From positions 52,163-116,162 of the forward strand of contig JAAYMK010000032.1 of the NCBI GenBank assembly GCA_012521405.1: 64,000 nucleotides of DNA, written 5' to 3'. The position numbers were made by a program, and so were the translations under genes. Under the pieces are notes generated by a model. That model saw only the letters and a list, made by a program, of their open reading frames with translations. It was not told the origin of the DNA and ran no database searches. The stretch comes from Bacillota bacterium (GTDB lineage Bacteria; Bacillota; Dethiobacteria; Dethiobacterales; Dethiobacteraceae). Below, piece by piece: positions 11,819 to 20,765 of the stretch; the stretch's first letter is position 1; each line of letters starts with the position of its first letter.

Positions 11819-14096
11819 ATGCTTTTGGGCGCCTGTATTTTTTTGTGCGCTCATCATCTATTACCCCCTGCCAGTTTAAGCCAAAGCCAAAATCATAGGT
11901 ATTACCGGCCGTATCAACATAACATTCCAGATCATGGGGCACATCTTCATACTGTTCTTCCACTGTTTTCATGTTGGCCGGCATTTGCGCCGGCAAAAGG
12001 CCTGAAGGTTCGGCGGCTCCGCTGATAATATCCAGCAAAGCCTGGACGGTTACGCCAAAATCAAGGAGGATGGCATCAACATAAGGTTCAAATTCCGCCG
12101 GTACGGTGGGATTGGCCATTTTCAACGCCACAATTACAGGTTTAGTCCCCATTTTTTCCCTTGTCTCCAAGAGCGTTTGCAAATCGGCAGCGTTGACAAT
12201 GGCAGCAGTTTTATTTTTGTAGCTGCGGTTTTTCACTTTGCCCGGCCTGTCATCACCGGCAATACTGGGATCCCGGGCAAATTCCGCTTTATATGGTCCA
12301 TACTGTAGACTAATGGGGATATAACCGTTGCCGCCCTTTTCTGCGTCTTCCTGGCTGTAGCCGCCCCGTAAAGTATTATTGGGGCTTTCCATAAAGACCA
12401 GAGCACAGTCTGCTTCCTGTGGGTTATCTGTGAGGCGGAAATATTTTTGCACAATCTCCACATTCACCGGATAACCATAAGAGGGGGCAATGGGGTTACC
12501 CAGCCAGTCCTTTTGTTGCGGGCGGTAGCATTTGGGCACATAAACAGTGGTATTTTTCTTAAGCGGCAAAGTCTGGTTTTGGTTTTTGAGCATCACAATC
12601 GATTTTAACTGTGCTTCATAGCCCAAAGCCATAAATTCGCTCTTGCCCACGGTCTTGGCGGATTTTTGCGGGTCCAGGTACGGGTCTTCAAAAAGACCCA
12701 GCCTGAACATATTGGTAAGTATCCTTACGGCAGATTCTACAAAACGCTTGCGCATAAACTCTTCCCCGTATTTTTCCGCCCCTAGGCGGTAGGCTTCAAG
12801 AACCGGCTCAAGCTCGTCATTGCCGCCAAATTGATCCACCCCTGCCATGATAATTTTTAAATGTCTTTCTGCCGTGGTATAACCTTCCTCCACCCCCCAG
12901 CAGCGCCATCCCAGAGCGTCTTCCGTGGGCGGCTCAGGCCCTGTAATGCCCCAATCGGTACAGACCACGCCGTCATAACCAAACTCTCCGCGTAAAAGCT
13001 CGTTAATGATGTACGTACTGTAAGCGTTGCCCACATTTTCCCCGTATTTTTTATCCTGATTATAAGCAATACTGTAGTAAGGCATTACGGCCGCCGCTTT
13101 TTCCGTGCCGCCCTCCAGCCGGAAAGCGCCTTCCACAAAGGGGCGCAAATGTTCCCGGAAATTATTGCCCGGATAGACGGCATATTTGCCGCAGCCAAAA
13201 TGGGCATCCCGCCCCCCTTCGCCTGTGCCTCCCCCCGGCCAGTGTTTCACCATGGCCACAATGCTATCCTTACCCCAGCCGTTTTCATTTTCCGCCTCCC
13301 TTGTGGTCTGGTATCCTTCCACCACCGCCTTTGCCAGCTCCACAGCCAAGTCCGGGTCTTCGCCAAAGGTACCAAGAAAGCGTCCCCAGCGGGGATCTGT
13401 GGCCAAATCAATTTGCGGGGACAAAGCGGTGGTGATCCCTAAAGCCCTGTATTCCTTGGCCACCACTTCCCCGAATGTGCGGGCCAGTTTTGGGTCAAAG
13501 GTAGCGGCCAGCCCCAGTGCCTCCGGCCACATGGAGATTTCCCCGCCGGCCCCGGCATTATATTCTTTAGTGGCATCGCTGCCGTGCCGCGGATCGGAAC
13601 TGATGTTGACGGGAATCCCCAGTGCCAATGACTCCGCCAAAGCCTGTAACTTATTACTCCACCTGGCGGCCGTTGCGGCATCTTTGACGACAGTAACCAG
13701 AAGGTGACGCCCGTGCTCCTTTTGCAGGAATTTTTTTTGCTGGTCAGTCAAATCCCAGGGGTCCGCCCCGCTTTCGGCAAACTTTTTACCGTGATAAGTA
13801 CCGCCAAACCATCCCTCAGCCGCCGGCACCGCCTGGTGGCTACTGTGTAGCATCAAGCCGGCAATTTGCTCAATGGACATTCTTTGCGCCAGGTCCCTGG
13901 CCCTCTCCCGGGCGGGCAGGCGCCAGTCTTCATAAGGATCAAGCTTGCCGTTTTTGTTTAAGTCTTTAAAGGCAAACCCGTCCACCGTTAAAATTTTAAC
14001 CCCGGAAAGGCGGCTGTAAGACAGGGTTTTCCCGCCGTCATTAACAACTTTGGCAAAATCGCCAAAATTCTTTTCCGACCATTTTTTTGTGCTCAT
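11817..14096 (-). CDS. Glycoside hydrolase family 3 protein (beta-glucosidase/xylosidase type)
   Basis: A 759-residue GH3 enzyme. It has no signal peptide and is probably cytosolic. Residues 45-58 form an EF-hand-like calcium loop (DLNKNGKLDPYEDW); the barrel domain has DPRHGSD (168-174), KHWPGGG (284-290) and the nucleophile Asp381 in VVCTDWG. The C-terminal sandwich domain ends soon after TYDFGFGLNW, where many GH3 enzymes continue into a fibronectin-III domain, so that domain is missing. GGAGGTGA precedes the ATG. It is transcribed against its neighbours and replaces rho in an otherwise conserved gene order, with no other sugar-use genes nearby. Substrate is not predictable. Confidence 0.92.
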   Translation of the reverse strand: MSTKKWSEKNFGDFAKVVNDGGKTLSYSRLSGVKILTVDGFAFKDLNKNGKLDPYEDWRLPARERARDLAQRMSIEQIAGLMLHSSHQAVPAAEGWFGGTYHGKKFAESGADPWDLTDQQKKFLQKEHGRHLLVTVVKDAATAARWSNKLQALAESLALGIPVNISSDPRHGSDATKEYNAGAGGEISMWPEALGLAATFDPKLARTFGEVVAKEYRALGITTALSPQIDLATDPRWGRFLGTFGEDPDLAVELAKAVVEGYQTTREAENENGWGKDSIVAMVKHWPGGGTGEGGRDAHFGCGKYAVYPGNNFREHLRPFVEGAFRLEGGTEKAAAVMPYYSIAYNQDKKYGENVGNAYSTYIINELLRGEFGYDGVVCTDWGITGPEPPTEDALGWRCWGVEEGYTTAERHLKIIMAGVDQFGGNDELEPVLEAYRLGAEKYGEEFMRKRFVESAVRILTNMFRLGLFEDPYLDPQKSAKTVGKSEFMALGYEAQLKSIVMLKNQNQTLPLKKNTTVYVPKCYRPQQKDWLGNPIAPSYGYPVNVEIVQKYFRLTDNPQEADCALVFMESPNNTLRGGYSQEDAEKGGNGYIPISLQYGPYKAEFARDPSIAGDDRPGKVKNRSYKNKTAAIVNAADLQTLLETREKMGTKPVIVALKMANPTVPAEFEPYVDAILLDFGVTVQALLDIISGAAEPSGLLPAQMPANMKTVEEQYEDVPHDLECYVDTAGNTYDFGFGLNWQGVIDDERTKKYRRPKA

Positions 14097-14278
14097 CTTT
14101 TCACCTCCAAATAGTTTTTTCCCTTTCCAGCTTGTGCCGCTATTCTTTGTCTTTAAGTTAATTTTTTCCTGCCGCCAACGGAAAATTTTTTCTTTATTTT
14201 ACCAGGCTACTATTTGTAAAAAATCTTTGTGCTGAAGATTGTGGCAACATCCTTTTTCCCGCGGGCGGTGAAAAATAC

Positions 14279-14307
14279 TTGCGCCGGTGATATCCTTATG
14301 TTAATAT
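14279..14307 (+). promoter_or_regulatory. Probable promoter for rpmE
   Basis: TTGCGC (14279-14284) and TAATAT (14302-14307) with a 17-nt spacer, about 50 nt before the rpmE start. Both hexamers depart slightly from consensus. The rest of the 14097-14357 gap shows no reading frame I trust. Confidence 0.5.
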
Positions 14308-14357
14308 TATAGGGTACGTAAATTGCGCGGATTTTTGGTGGAAAGAGGTGAACCCCA

Positions 14358-14558
14358 GTGAAAAAAGGAATCCATCCTGAATATCATAGAACAACTGTTA
14401 CCTGTGCTTGTGGTAACACCTTTGAAACAGGTTCCACCCGTAAAGAGCTCAGAGTAGATATTTGCTCCAAGTGCCATCCTTTCTTTACGGGCAAACAAAA
14501 ATTTGTTGACACCGGCGGTCGTGTGGAACGCTTCAAAAGAAAATATGGTTTGGAATAA
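14358..14558 (+). CDS. rpmE: 50S ribosomal protein L31 (zinc-binding form)
   Basis: A 66-residue ribosomal protein. Cys16, Cys18, Cys36 and Cys39 make the zinc-ribbon ligands, so this is the zinc-containing C+ form rather than the zinc-free YtiA form. The GTG start follows AGAGGTG with a 7-nt gap. In Bacillus rho precedes rpmE; here the GH3 gene does. It begins the group with DUF1385, prfA and prmC. Confidence 0.97.
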   Translation: MKKGIHPEYHRTTVTCACGNTFETGSTRKELRVDICSKCHPFFTGKQKFVDTGGRVERFKRKYGLE

Positions 14559-14590
14559 AAACAAAAGTTTTTTTGGCTACTGCAGTGTCG

Positions 14591-14663
14591 GGTCGCCATC
14601 CTTGACGAACTAAAGATCCCTTAGTTCGCCTGTGGTGGCGGCCTTCGCGCTTTACGGATCTTT
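14591..14663 (+). ncRNA. Candidate structured RNA element with pseudoknot, rpmE-DUF1385 gap
   Basis: An outer stem GGTCGCCA (14591-14598) pairs with TGGCGGCC (14636-14643), with one G-U pair. An inner stem CGAACTAA (14606-14613) pairs perfectly with TTAGTTCG (14621-14628). The 7-nt loop AGATCCC contains AGATCC, complementary to GGATCT at 14656-14661, so an H-type pseudoknot can form 15 nt before the DUF1385 ribosome site. There is no T-tract, so it is not a plain terminator. I do not recognise a known riboswitch class. Pairing is seen directly; function is inference. Confidence 0.45.
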
Positions 14664-14689
14664 ATGGCTTATCCTGTGAGGTGGTAAAA

Positions 14690-15562
14690 GTGTCTAAACC
14701 TAGAATCGGCGGACAGGCGGTCATTGAAGGGATAATGATGCGCCATCAAAACCGGCTGGCCGTTGCCGTCCGGACGCCGGCAAATGAAATCTCTCTCTAC
14801 GAGGAAACATTACACCCGCTGGGGGAGAAATATCCTGTGTTTAAACTTCCCATCCTACGCGGTGTGGTGGCTTTTATTGAGGCGCTTGTCATAGGTGTTC
14901 GCACGCTGACCATTTCCGCCAATTTGGCCATGCCGGAGGAAGAAGAAGAATTAAGCGGTTGGCAGCTGACCTTGACGGTGGGGGCAGCGCTGCTTTTAGG
15001 TATTGGTTTGTTCTTCCTTTTACCCACTTTGCTTGTCCGCTTTTTTGAGACCACTTTAACCTCACAGCAAATTTTACTAAATTTACTGGAAGGCTGTATC
15101 CGTCTTTGCATCTTTTTACTTTATCTTTTTCTTGTTTCGCGCCTAAAAGAAATGCAGCGTGTTTTTGCTTACCATGGTGCCGAGCATAAAGTCATTGCCT
15201 GTTTTGAAGCCGGCGAAGCTTTAACACCGGAAAATGCCCGCAAGTATACCACTCTTCATCCTCGCTGCGGCACCAGTTTCTTGCTCATAGTGATGACAGT
15301 CAGTATTGTGTTATTTTCCTTTTTTGGTTGGCCTGATCCTTTACAGCGGCTGTTGCTGCGTTTGGCGCTACTGCCTCTGGTGGCCGGTATTTCTTATGAA
15401 TTAATCCAATTGGCGGGAAGATACCGGTTCTTTCGCTCGCTAACGGCACCGGGTTTATGGCTGCAGCGTCTCACCACCCGTGAACCCGATGATGCCCAAT
15501 TGGAAGTAGCCATTAAGTCCATTGAAGCAGTACTGGCCGGTGTTAATCAGCGTGAGGTGTGA
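14690..15562 (+). CDS. DUF1385 family membrane protein (YqhQ-like)
   Basis: A 290-residue protein of unknown biochemical function, common in sporulating Bacillota. The N-terminal block [13 protein letters not shown] is the family hallmark; about four membrane helices follow (roughly 98-125, 130-155, 200-222, 225-245), with a conserved [15 protein letters not shown] between helices and a [10 protein letters not shown] motif. The start is GTG 14690, spaced 5 nt from GAGGTGG; GTG 14681 overlaps the ribosome site. prfA follows after 4 nt, an arrangement shared by many clostridia. Confidence 0.9.
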   Translation: MSKPRIGGQAVIEGIMMRHQNRLAVAVRTPANEISLYEETLHPLGEKYPVFKLPILRGVVAFIEALVIGVRTLTISANLAMPEEEEELSGWQLTLTVGAALLLGIGLFFLLPTLLVRFFETTLTSQQILLNLLEGCIRLCIFLLYLFLVSRLKEMQRVFAYHGAEHKVIACFEAGEALTPENARKYTTLHPRCGTSFLLIVMTVSIVLFSFFGWPDPLQRLLLRLALLPLVAGISYELIQLAGRYRFFRSLTAPGLWLQRLTTREPDDAQLEVAIKSIEAVLAGVNQREV

Positions 15563-15566
15563 AAAC

Positions 15567-16640
15567 ATGTTTGAAAAATTACAGGCAATAGAAGAACGTT
15601 ATCTGGAAATAGAAAAGGCCTTGAGTGACCCGGAAGTAATTGCCCGGCAGGAAGAGTATCGCAAACTGACAAAGGAACATGCGCACCTGTCGGAAATTGT
15701 CAACACTTTCCGCCTCTACCGGCAGGTGGTTACAGACCTTGAGGAAGCCAAAGAACTCCTGAAGGAAACAGAAGACGGGGAAATGCAAAGTTTCCTGAAA
15801 GAAGAAATTGCCCAAAACACACAAAAGCAAGAAGAGTTGACGGAAAAACTGCGCCTTTTACTTTTACCCCGTGACCCAAATGATGAAAAAAGTGTCATTA
15901 TGGAAATTAGAGCCGGTACAGGCGGGGAGGAAGCAGCCCTCTTTGCCGCAGATCTTTTGCGCATGTATACCCGTTATGCCGAGCGCCAGGGCTGGAAAAC
16001 TGAAATCATGGATTCCAATCCCACCGATATCGGCGGTTTTAAAGAAGTGATTTTTGCCATTGACGGCGAGGGCGCCTACAGCCGCCTCAAATTTGAAAGC
16101 GGCGTGCACCGGGTGCAGCGGGTACCGGTAACGGAATCCGGAGGACGTATTCATACTTCTGCCGCCACGGTGGCGGTGCTGCCGGAAGCGGAAGAAGTGG
16201 AAGTGGACATTAACCCCAATGATTTGCGTATCGATGTTTTCTGTTCTTCCGGTCCCGGCGGCCAAAGTGTCAACACCACCCAATCGGCGGTGCGCATTAC
16301 CCACCTGCCCACGGGCATTGTGGTTTCCTGCCAGGATGAAAAATCCCAGCTGAAGAATAAAGAAAAGGCCATGCGGGTTTTACGGGCTCGCCTCTACGAA
16401 AAAGCCCAGCAGGAGCAACAGGAACAATTGGCCCAGGAGCGTAAATCCCAGGTGGGCAGCGGGGACCGCAGTGAGCGCATCCGCACCTACAATTTTCCCC
16501 AAGGGCGGGTTACAGACCATCGCATCGGCATGACCATCTATAAACTGGAGCAATTTTTAGACGGGGAAATTGATGAAATTGTTGACGCTTTAATCACCAA
16601 TGCACAAGCCGAACAGCTGAAGCAGGTGGACAATGCCTAG
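15567..16640 (+). CDS. prfA: Peptide chain release factor 1
   Basis: A 357-residue factor that ends translation at UAG and UAA. The tripeptide Pro187-Val-Thr189 (PxT, RF1 class) decodes the stop, and Gly-Gly-Gln at 231-233 in [10 protein letters not shown] triggers peptidyl-tRNA hydrolysis. ATG 15567 follows GTGAGGTG. It overlaps prmC by 8 nt, and PrmC methylates the Gln of this GGQ motif, so the two are coupled in expression and function. Confidence 0.97.
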   Translation: MFEKLQAIEERYLEIEKALSDPEVIARQEEYRKLTKEHAHLSEIVNTFRLYRQVVTDLEEAKELLKETEDGEMQSFLKEEIAQNTQKQEELTEKLRLLLLPRDPNDEKSVIMEIRAGTGGEEAALFAADLLRMYTRYAERQGWKTEIMDSNPTDIGGFKEVIFAIDGEGAYSRLKFESGVHRVQRVPVTESGGRIHTSAATVAVLPEAEEVEVDINPNDLRIDVFCSSGPGGQSVNTTQSAVRITHLPTGIVVSCQDEKSQLKNKEKAMRVLRARLYEKAQQEQQEQLAQERKSQVGSGDRSERIRTYNFPQGRVTDHRIGMTIYKLEQFLDGEIDEIVDALITNAQAEQLKQVDNA

Positions 16641-17490
16641 TACCGTACAGGAAGCGCTGCGGAGGGCTTCTTTGCAACTTCAAGCAGCGGGATTGCAGCA
16701 ACCACGCCGGGAGGCGGAAGCACTGCTTTGCGCCATGCTGAAACGGCCCCTGGCCTGGATTTATGCCCACGGTGAGTACGTGCTTTCGGCGGCGGAAGAA
16801 ACTTTATTTGGCGCTTGGGTGCGCCGCCGCGCTCGGCACGAACCGTACGCTTACATTACCGGTGAACGCGAATTTATGGGTCTTTCCTTCCTGGTGACAA
16901 GGGACGTCCTGATTCCCCGCCCGGAAACGGAAATTTTAGTGGAAACGGCGGTGGCACTCTTAAAAGAGAAAGCAGAGCCGCGGATTTTGGAAATTGGCGT
17001 GGGCAGCGGTGCCGTGGCCGTGAGCCTGGCTGTATTTTTACCTACAGCCACTGTGGTGGGCGTTGAGCTTTCCGCCGCCGCCCTGGAGGTGGCCGGGCAA
17101 AATGCCCGCCGGCATCAAGTCAATGAGCGCCTTTCTTTTTTACACGGCGATCTTTATGCCCCGGTAGCAGGGCGGTACTTTGACCTTGTGGTGAGCAACC
17201 CTCCTTATATTCCTTCTGTCCAGCTTCCGCAGCTGGCGGAAACGGTGAAAAATTATGAACCCATGCTGGCCTTGGACGGCGGTGCCGACGGCTTGCATTT
17301 TTACCGGCGCCTCAACGGGGAGCTATCACAACTGGCCACTCCTCCTCCCTTTTTCCTCTTGGAAGTGGGCCAAGGCCAGGCTGAACCGGTGGCCCGTTTA
17401 TGCCGCCAAGCAGGTTTTAAGCAGATAGAAAAGATTCCGGATTTGGCAGGGATTGAGCGCGTCATCCTTGCCCGCCTTGAGCCGCAGTAG
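16633..17490 (+). CDS. prmC: Release factor glutamine N5-methyltransferase
   Basis: A 285-residue SAM-dependent enzyme that methylates the GGQ glutamine of release factors. The N-terminal helical domain is followed by a methyltransferase fold with [11 protein letters not shown] at about 120-130 and the NPPY motif at 189-192. The TAG stop codon lies in the loop of the terminator hairpin that ends the operon. Confidence 0.95.
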   Translation: MPSTVQEALRRASLQLQAAGLQQPRREAEALLCAMLKRPLAWIYAHGEYVLSAAEETLFGAWVRRRARHEPYAYITGEREFMGLSFLVTRDVLIPRPETEILVETAVALLKEKAEPRILEIGVGSGAVAVSLAVFLPTATVVGVELSAAALEVAGQNARRHQVNERLSFLHGDLYAPVAGRYFDLVVSNPPYIPSVQLPQLAETVKNYEPMLALDGGADGLHFYRRLNGELSQLATPPPFFLLEVGQGQAEPVARLCRQAGFKQIEKIPDLAGIERVILARLEPQ

Positions 17491-17504
17491 CCTGCGGTTT
17501 TTTT
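17482..17504 (+). terminator. Terminator overlapping the prmC stop codon
   Basis: CCGCAG (17482-17487) pairs with CTGCGG (17492-17497) and is followed by seven T. The prmC stop codon sits in the loop. Confidence 0.85.
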
Positions 17505-17512
17505 CTTTGGTA

Positions 17513-17554
17513 GGGCCCAACTTGCGGTGAGAGCCCTGTGGTGGGGCCTTTTTT
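17513..17554 (+). terminator. Second terminator-like hairpin after prmC
   Basis: GGGCCC near 17513-17518 can pair with GGGGCC at 17543-17548 over a long loop, followed by TTTTTT. It is weaker than the first hairpin and backs it up before the sporulation promoter. Confidence 0.5.
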
Positions 17555-17603
17555 CATGCCCTTCTCCCCAAAGGCATTGCTTGCGCTTTGAAACAAAATA
17601 AAT

Positions 17604-17633
17604 GTTTATACCAAGAAAATTTTGGCAATACTA
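17604..17633 (+). promoter_or_regulatory. Sigma-F type promoter for sigG-spoIIR
   Basis: GTTTA (17604-17608), a 15-nt spacer and GGCAATACTA (17624-17633) match the Bacillus forespore consensus GywTA-N15-GGnnAnAnTR at all fixed positions. Both downstream genes are sigma-F targets in Bacillus. Confidence 0.75.
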
Positions 17634-17654
17634 GGGGACAAAGGGGGGAAGGTT

Positions 17655-18461
17655 ATGTGCAGTAAAAAGGTTCACATCAGTGGGGTAAATACCTATAAAC
17701 TGCCGGTTTTAAGCGGTGCCCGCATGAAGGAGTTATTTGTGAAAATGCAGCAGGGAGATAAGGAAGCACGGCAAGAATTAATTAACGGCAATTTGCGTTT
17801 AGTTTTAAGTGTACTGCAGCGCTTTAAAAACCGTGGTGAAAATATGGATGATCTTTTCCAGGTGGGCTGCATCGGCTTAATGAAAGCGGTGGATAATTTT
17901 TCTCTGGAACATAATGTCCATTTTTCCACTTATGCCGTACCCATGATTGTGGGGGAAATTAAGCGCTATTTAAGGGATAATAATGCCGTCCGTGTCAGCA
18001 GGTCTCTCAAGATGTTGGCCCAAAAAGCCCAACAAGTACGGGAAGATTTAACAAGCAAATTATTACGGGAACCCACGGTCCAGGAAATCGCCCGGGAGCT
18101 GGAGGTGGAACCGGAAGAGGTGGTTTTTGCCTATCAGGCCGTGAATGAGCCGGTTTCCCTCTATGATCCGGTATTTTCCGATTCCACCGATCCGGTCTAC
18201 ATTATGGATTTAGTCAGCGACCAGGACAATAATGCCGATTTGTGGGTGGAGGATATTACCCTGCGTGAAGCTTTGAATATTTTAAGTGACCGGGAGCGCC
18301 GTATTTTAGAATCCCGTTTCTTTGGCGGGCAGACGCAGACGGAAATTGCACTGGAAATAGGTATTTCCCAGGCGCAAGTTTCACGTATTGAAAAAGCCGC
18401 CCTGCGCCGCGTCCGGCACTATTTGTCCGGAGAGGAAGGTGTAGGCAATGCGGGAGCTTAA
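17655..18461 (+). CDS. sigG: Late forespore RNA polymerase sigma factor SigG
   Basis: A 268-residue sigma-70 family factor directing late forespore transcription. The N-terminal block NTYKLPVLSG is typical of sigma-G and separates it from sigma-F. Regions 2 (NLRLVLSVLQRF, DDLFQVGCIGLMKAVDNF), 3 and 4 (helix-turn-helix TQTEIALEIGISQAQVSRIE) are intact. ATG 17655 follows AAAGGGGGGAAGG. In Bacillus and most clostridia sigG lies beside sigE; here it has moved next to spoIIR, which it overlaps by 14 nt, and both would share one sigma-F-type promoter. Confidence 0.93.
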   Translation: MCSKKVHISGVNTYKLPVLSGARMKELFVKMQQGDKEARQELINGNLRLVLSVLQRFKNRGENMDDLFQVGCIGLMKAVDNFSLEHNVHFSTYAVPMIVGEIKRYLRDNNAVRVSRSLKMLAQKAQQVREDLTSKLLREPTVQEIARELEVEPEEVVFAYQAVNEPVSLYDPVFSDSTDPVYIMDLVSDQDNNADLWVEDITLREALNILSDRERRILESRFFGGQTQTEIALEIGISQAQVSRIEKAALRRVRHYLSGEEGVGNAGA

Positions 18462-19014
18462 AAAAATTCTCCTTTTTCTGCTTCTGTTCTTATTTATCTT
18501 TATGGAAGGCGCAACTTTTCTGCCATCCCAGCAGCCCATCTTGCGGTTACATGTGCGTGCCCACAGTAACTCTCCCCGGGACCAGGCGGTAAAATTTATG
18601 GTGCGGGATCAAGTGCTTTTGTTTTTGGCTGAATACGTGCAGGAAGCGGAAGATGTACAGGAGGTGCAAAGAAATATTGCCCAGAAATTACCGGAAATAG
18701 TGGCGGTGGCCCAGGCGGTCGTGGAACAAGCAGGTTTAAATTATCAGGTGGCGGCAAGTTTAGGGCCCGCCATGTTTCCTACCCGCCTGTACGGGGAGCA
18801 AGTATACCGGGCCGGTCAGTATGAAGCTTTGCAGATTTATCTTGGCGACGGTGCAGGGCAAAACTGGTGGTGTGTCCTCTTCCCGCCTCTATGTTTTTTG
18901 GAGGTGCCGGCTGAAGAAGAAACAGAAACCCTGGCGGCGGTAGCGCCGCGCAAATTTACCCGCTTGCCCTTTAAATCAAGGATTATTAATTGGTTACGCA
19001 AAATTTTTCGCTAA
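18448..19014 (+). CDS. spoIIR: Stage II sporulation protein R
   Basis: A 188-residue secreted signalling protein. A signal or anchor helix (about 5-25) is followed by the conserved LRLHVRAHSNSPRDQAVK block and the LGPAMFPTRLYG and WWCVLFPPLCFLE blocks of the SpoIIR domain. Made in the forespore, it crosses into the intermembrane space and triggers SpoIIGA to process pro-sigma-E in the mother cell. It lies in the same chromosomal slot as in Bacillus (after prmC), but sigG now precedes and overlaps it. Confidence 0.95.
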   Translation: MRELKKILLFLLLFLFIFMEGATFLPSQQPILRLHVRAHSNSPRDQAVKFMVRDQVLLFLAEYVQEAEDVQEVQRNIAQKLPEIVAVAQAVVEQAGLNYQVAASLGPAMFPTRLYGEQVYRAGQYEALQIYLGDGAGQNWWCVLFPPLCFLEVPAEEETETLAAVAPRKFTRLPFKSRIINWLRKIFR

Positions 19015-19044
19015 ATTAAGAATAAAGCGTCTAAAACAATTGGA

Positions 19045-19073
19045 TTGAAAAGAGAGAATCAGTTCGATATAAT
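19045..19073 (+). promoter_or_regulatory. Sigma-A type promoter for the Na/Pi cotransporter
   Basis: TTGAAA (19045-19050), a 17-nt spacer and TATAAT (19068-19073). The leader then contains the hairpin TGACGA-TTTTA-TCGTCA (19112-19128), which ends 7 nt before GGGGAGG. Confidence 0.72.
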
Positions 19074-19111
19074 GAACACGATGCCGGAAGAGGCAAAGAA
19101 AAAGAAAAATC

Positions 19112-19128
19112 TGACGATTTTATCGTCA
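19112..19128 (+). other. Small 5'-leader hairpin next to ribosome site
   Basis: TGACGA (19112-19117) and TCGTCA (19123-19128) pair around TTTTA. It is too short for a terminator and has no T-tract; it may stabilise the mRNA or tune translation of the transporter. Confidence 0.4.
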
Positions 19129-19144
19129 TAAACGGGGAGGACAC

Positions 19145-20749
19145 ATGATCTGGAATCTGCTTATCCAGCTGATCGGGGGTTTAGGACTTTTTCTCTTTGG
19201 CATGCAGCTGATGGCTTCAGGTATGCAGAAAGCCGCCGGAAGCCGCTTACGCAGAATTTTGGAAGTGCTGACCACCAAACCGCTTATAGCTGTACTTACA
19301 GGTTTAGTAGCCACTGTACTGGTGCAGAGCAGCAGTACCACCACAGTGATGCTGGTAGGTTTTGTAAATGCCGGCCTTATGTCTTTGAAGCAAGCGGTAG
19401 GCACCATCATGGGCGCCAATATCGGAACCACGGTCACGGCGCAAATCGTTTCCTTTAAAGTGACTAAATTTATTTTTCCCGCCATCGCCATTGGTGCCTT
19501 TTTAAATTTTTTCGGGCAGCGTAAAACTTATAAATATATCGGACAAGCCGTCTTAGGCTTCGGTATTTTATTTTTAGGCATGAATGTTATGTCCGAGAGT
19601 ATGAAACCTTTAAGCGAGTCGCCCGTCTTTTTAAATTTGATGGTGCAGTTTGGTGAAAACCCGCTATTGGGCGTTTTAATTGGTGCTGTGTTTACCGGTA
19701 TTATTCAGTCCAGCAGCGCCACCACCGGTGTCGTCATTGCCATGACCACCCAAAATATTTTGCCGCTACCGGCCGCCATGGCCATTATTCTAGGTTCCAA
19801 CATCGGCACATGTATTACTGCCATGCTGGCCAGTATCGGCACTTCCCTCTACGCACGGCGCGCTGCCGTGGCGCACCTCTTATTTAACGTAGGGGGTGTA
19901 GTTCTGGCTTTAATTTTCTTTAAACCTTTTCTTTCTTTGGTACTTATGACAGCGGATACGGTTGCCCGGCAAGCAGCCAATGCCCATACATTTTTCAACG
20001 TTTTTAACACCATTATTTTTCTACCGTTCATTAATGTCTTTGTGCGGGCTATTACTTGGCTTGTGCCCGGGGAAGACGTGGTCATTGAGATGGGACCAAA
20101 GTACCTGGACAGGCGGATTCTTTTGACACCGGATGTTGCTTTAGGCGGCGTACGCCAGGAATGTTTGCGCATGGCCAATTTGACGCGGGAAATGGTTAAT
20201 GAAGCCATGCAGGTTTTTTTGAAAGACGAGCGCAAACTGATCCAGCATGTGGCACAAAAAGAGGATCTAGTGGACAGTTTGGAGAAGGATATTACCATTT
20301 ATTTGGCAGATTTGGCGCAGCATTCCCTTACCAAAAAACAATCCAGTGAAGTTTCCGCTTTAATGCATGCCGTAAATGATTTAGAGCGCATCGGCGATCA
20401 TGCGGAAAACATCGTCAATTTGGCCGAATCAAAAATAGAAGATCGCCTGCCCTTTTCCCAGCAAGCCATGGCCGAATTACAGGAAATGTACACTAAAGTT
20501 GATCAAATGATTGCCAACGCCATTACTGCCTTTGCCAATAATGACTTGGCTTTGGCCAAGCAGGTCATCGATGAAGATGATGAAGTAGACACCATGGAAG
20601 AAGAATTGCGTAAATCCCATGTTACGCGCATTAACGAAAAAATTTGTTTCCCGCCCAGCGGCGTCATTTTCCTTGATGTGATCAGTAATTTAGAGCGCAT
20701 CGCCGACCATGCCACCAACTTTGCCCAGGTAGTACGGGGAGAACTGTAA
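19145..20749 (+). CDS. Na/Pi cotransporter family protein with PhoU domain
   Basis: A 534-residue inner-membrane protein. Residues about 1-310 hold the inverted-repeat transporter domain with the paired signatures VQSSSTTTVM and IQSSSATTGVV, each followed by a GANIGT or GSNIGT loop. Residues about 335-530 form a PhoU-like helical domain with two ERI(G/A)DHA motifs. This matches the NptA/YjbB group, which moves phosphate with sodium. The Fur-family gene follows after 16 nt, probably in the same transcript. Confidence 0.93.
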   Translation: MIWNLLIQLIGGLGLFLFGMQLMASGMQKAAGSRLRRILEVLTTKPLIAVLTGLVATVLVQSSSTTTVMLVGFVNAGLMSLKQAVGTIMGANIGTTVTAQIVSFKVTKFIFPAIAIGAFLNFFGQRKTYKYIGQAVLGFGILFLGMNVMSESMKPLSESPVFLNLMVQFGENPLLGVLIGAVFTGIIQSSSATTGVVIAMTTQNILPLPAAMAIILGSNIGTCITAMLASIGTSLYARRAAVAHLLFNVGGVVLALIFFKPFLSLVLMTADTVARQAANAHTFFNVFNTIIFLPFINVFVRAITWLVPGEDVVIEMGPKYLDRRILLTPDVALGGVRQECLRMANLTREMVNEAMQVFLKDERKLIQHVAQKEDLVDSLEKDITIYLADLAQHSLTKKQSSEVSALMHAVNDLERIGDHAENIVNLAESKIEDRLPFSQQAMAELQEMYTKVDQMIANAITAFANNDLALAKQVIDEDDEVDTMEEELRKSHVTRINEKICFPPSGVIFLDVISNLERIADHATNFAQVVRGEL

Positions 20750-20765
20750 TAAGGGGAGAACGCCT

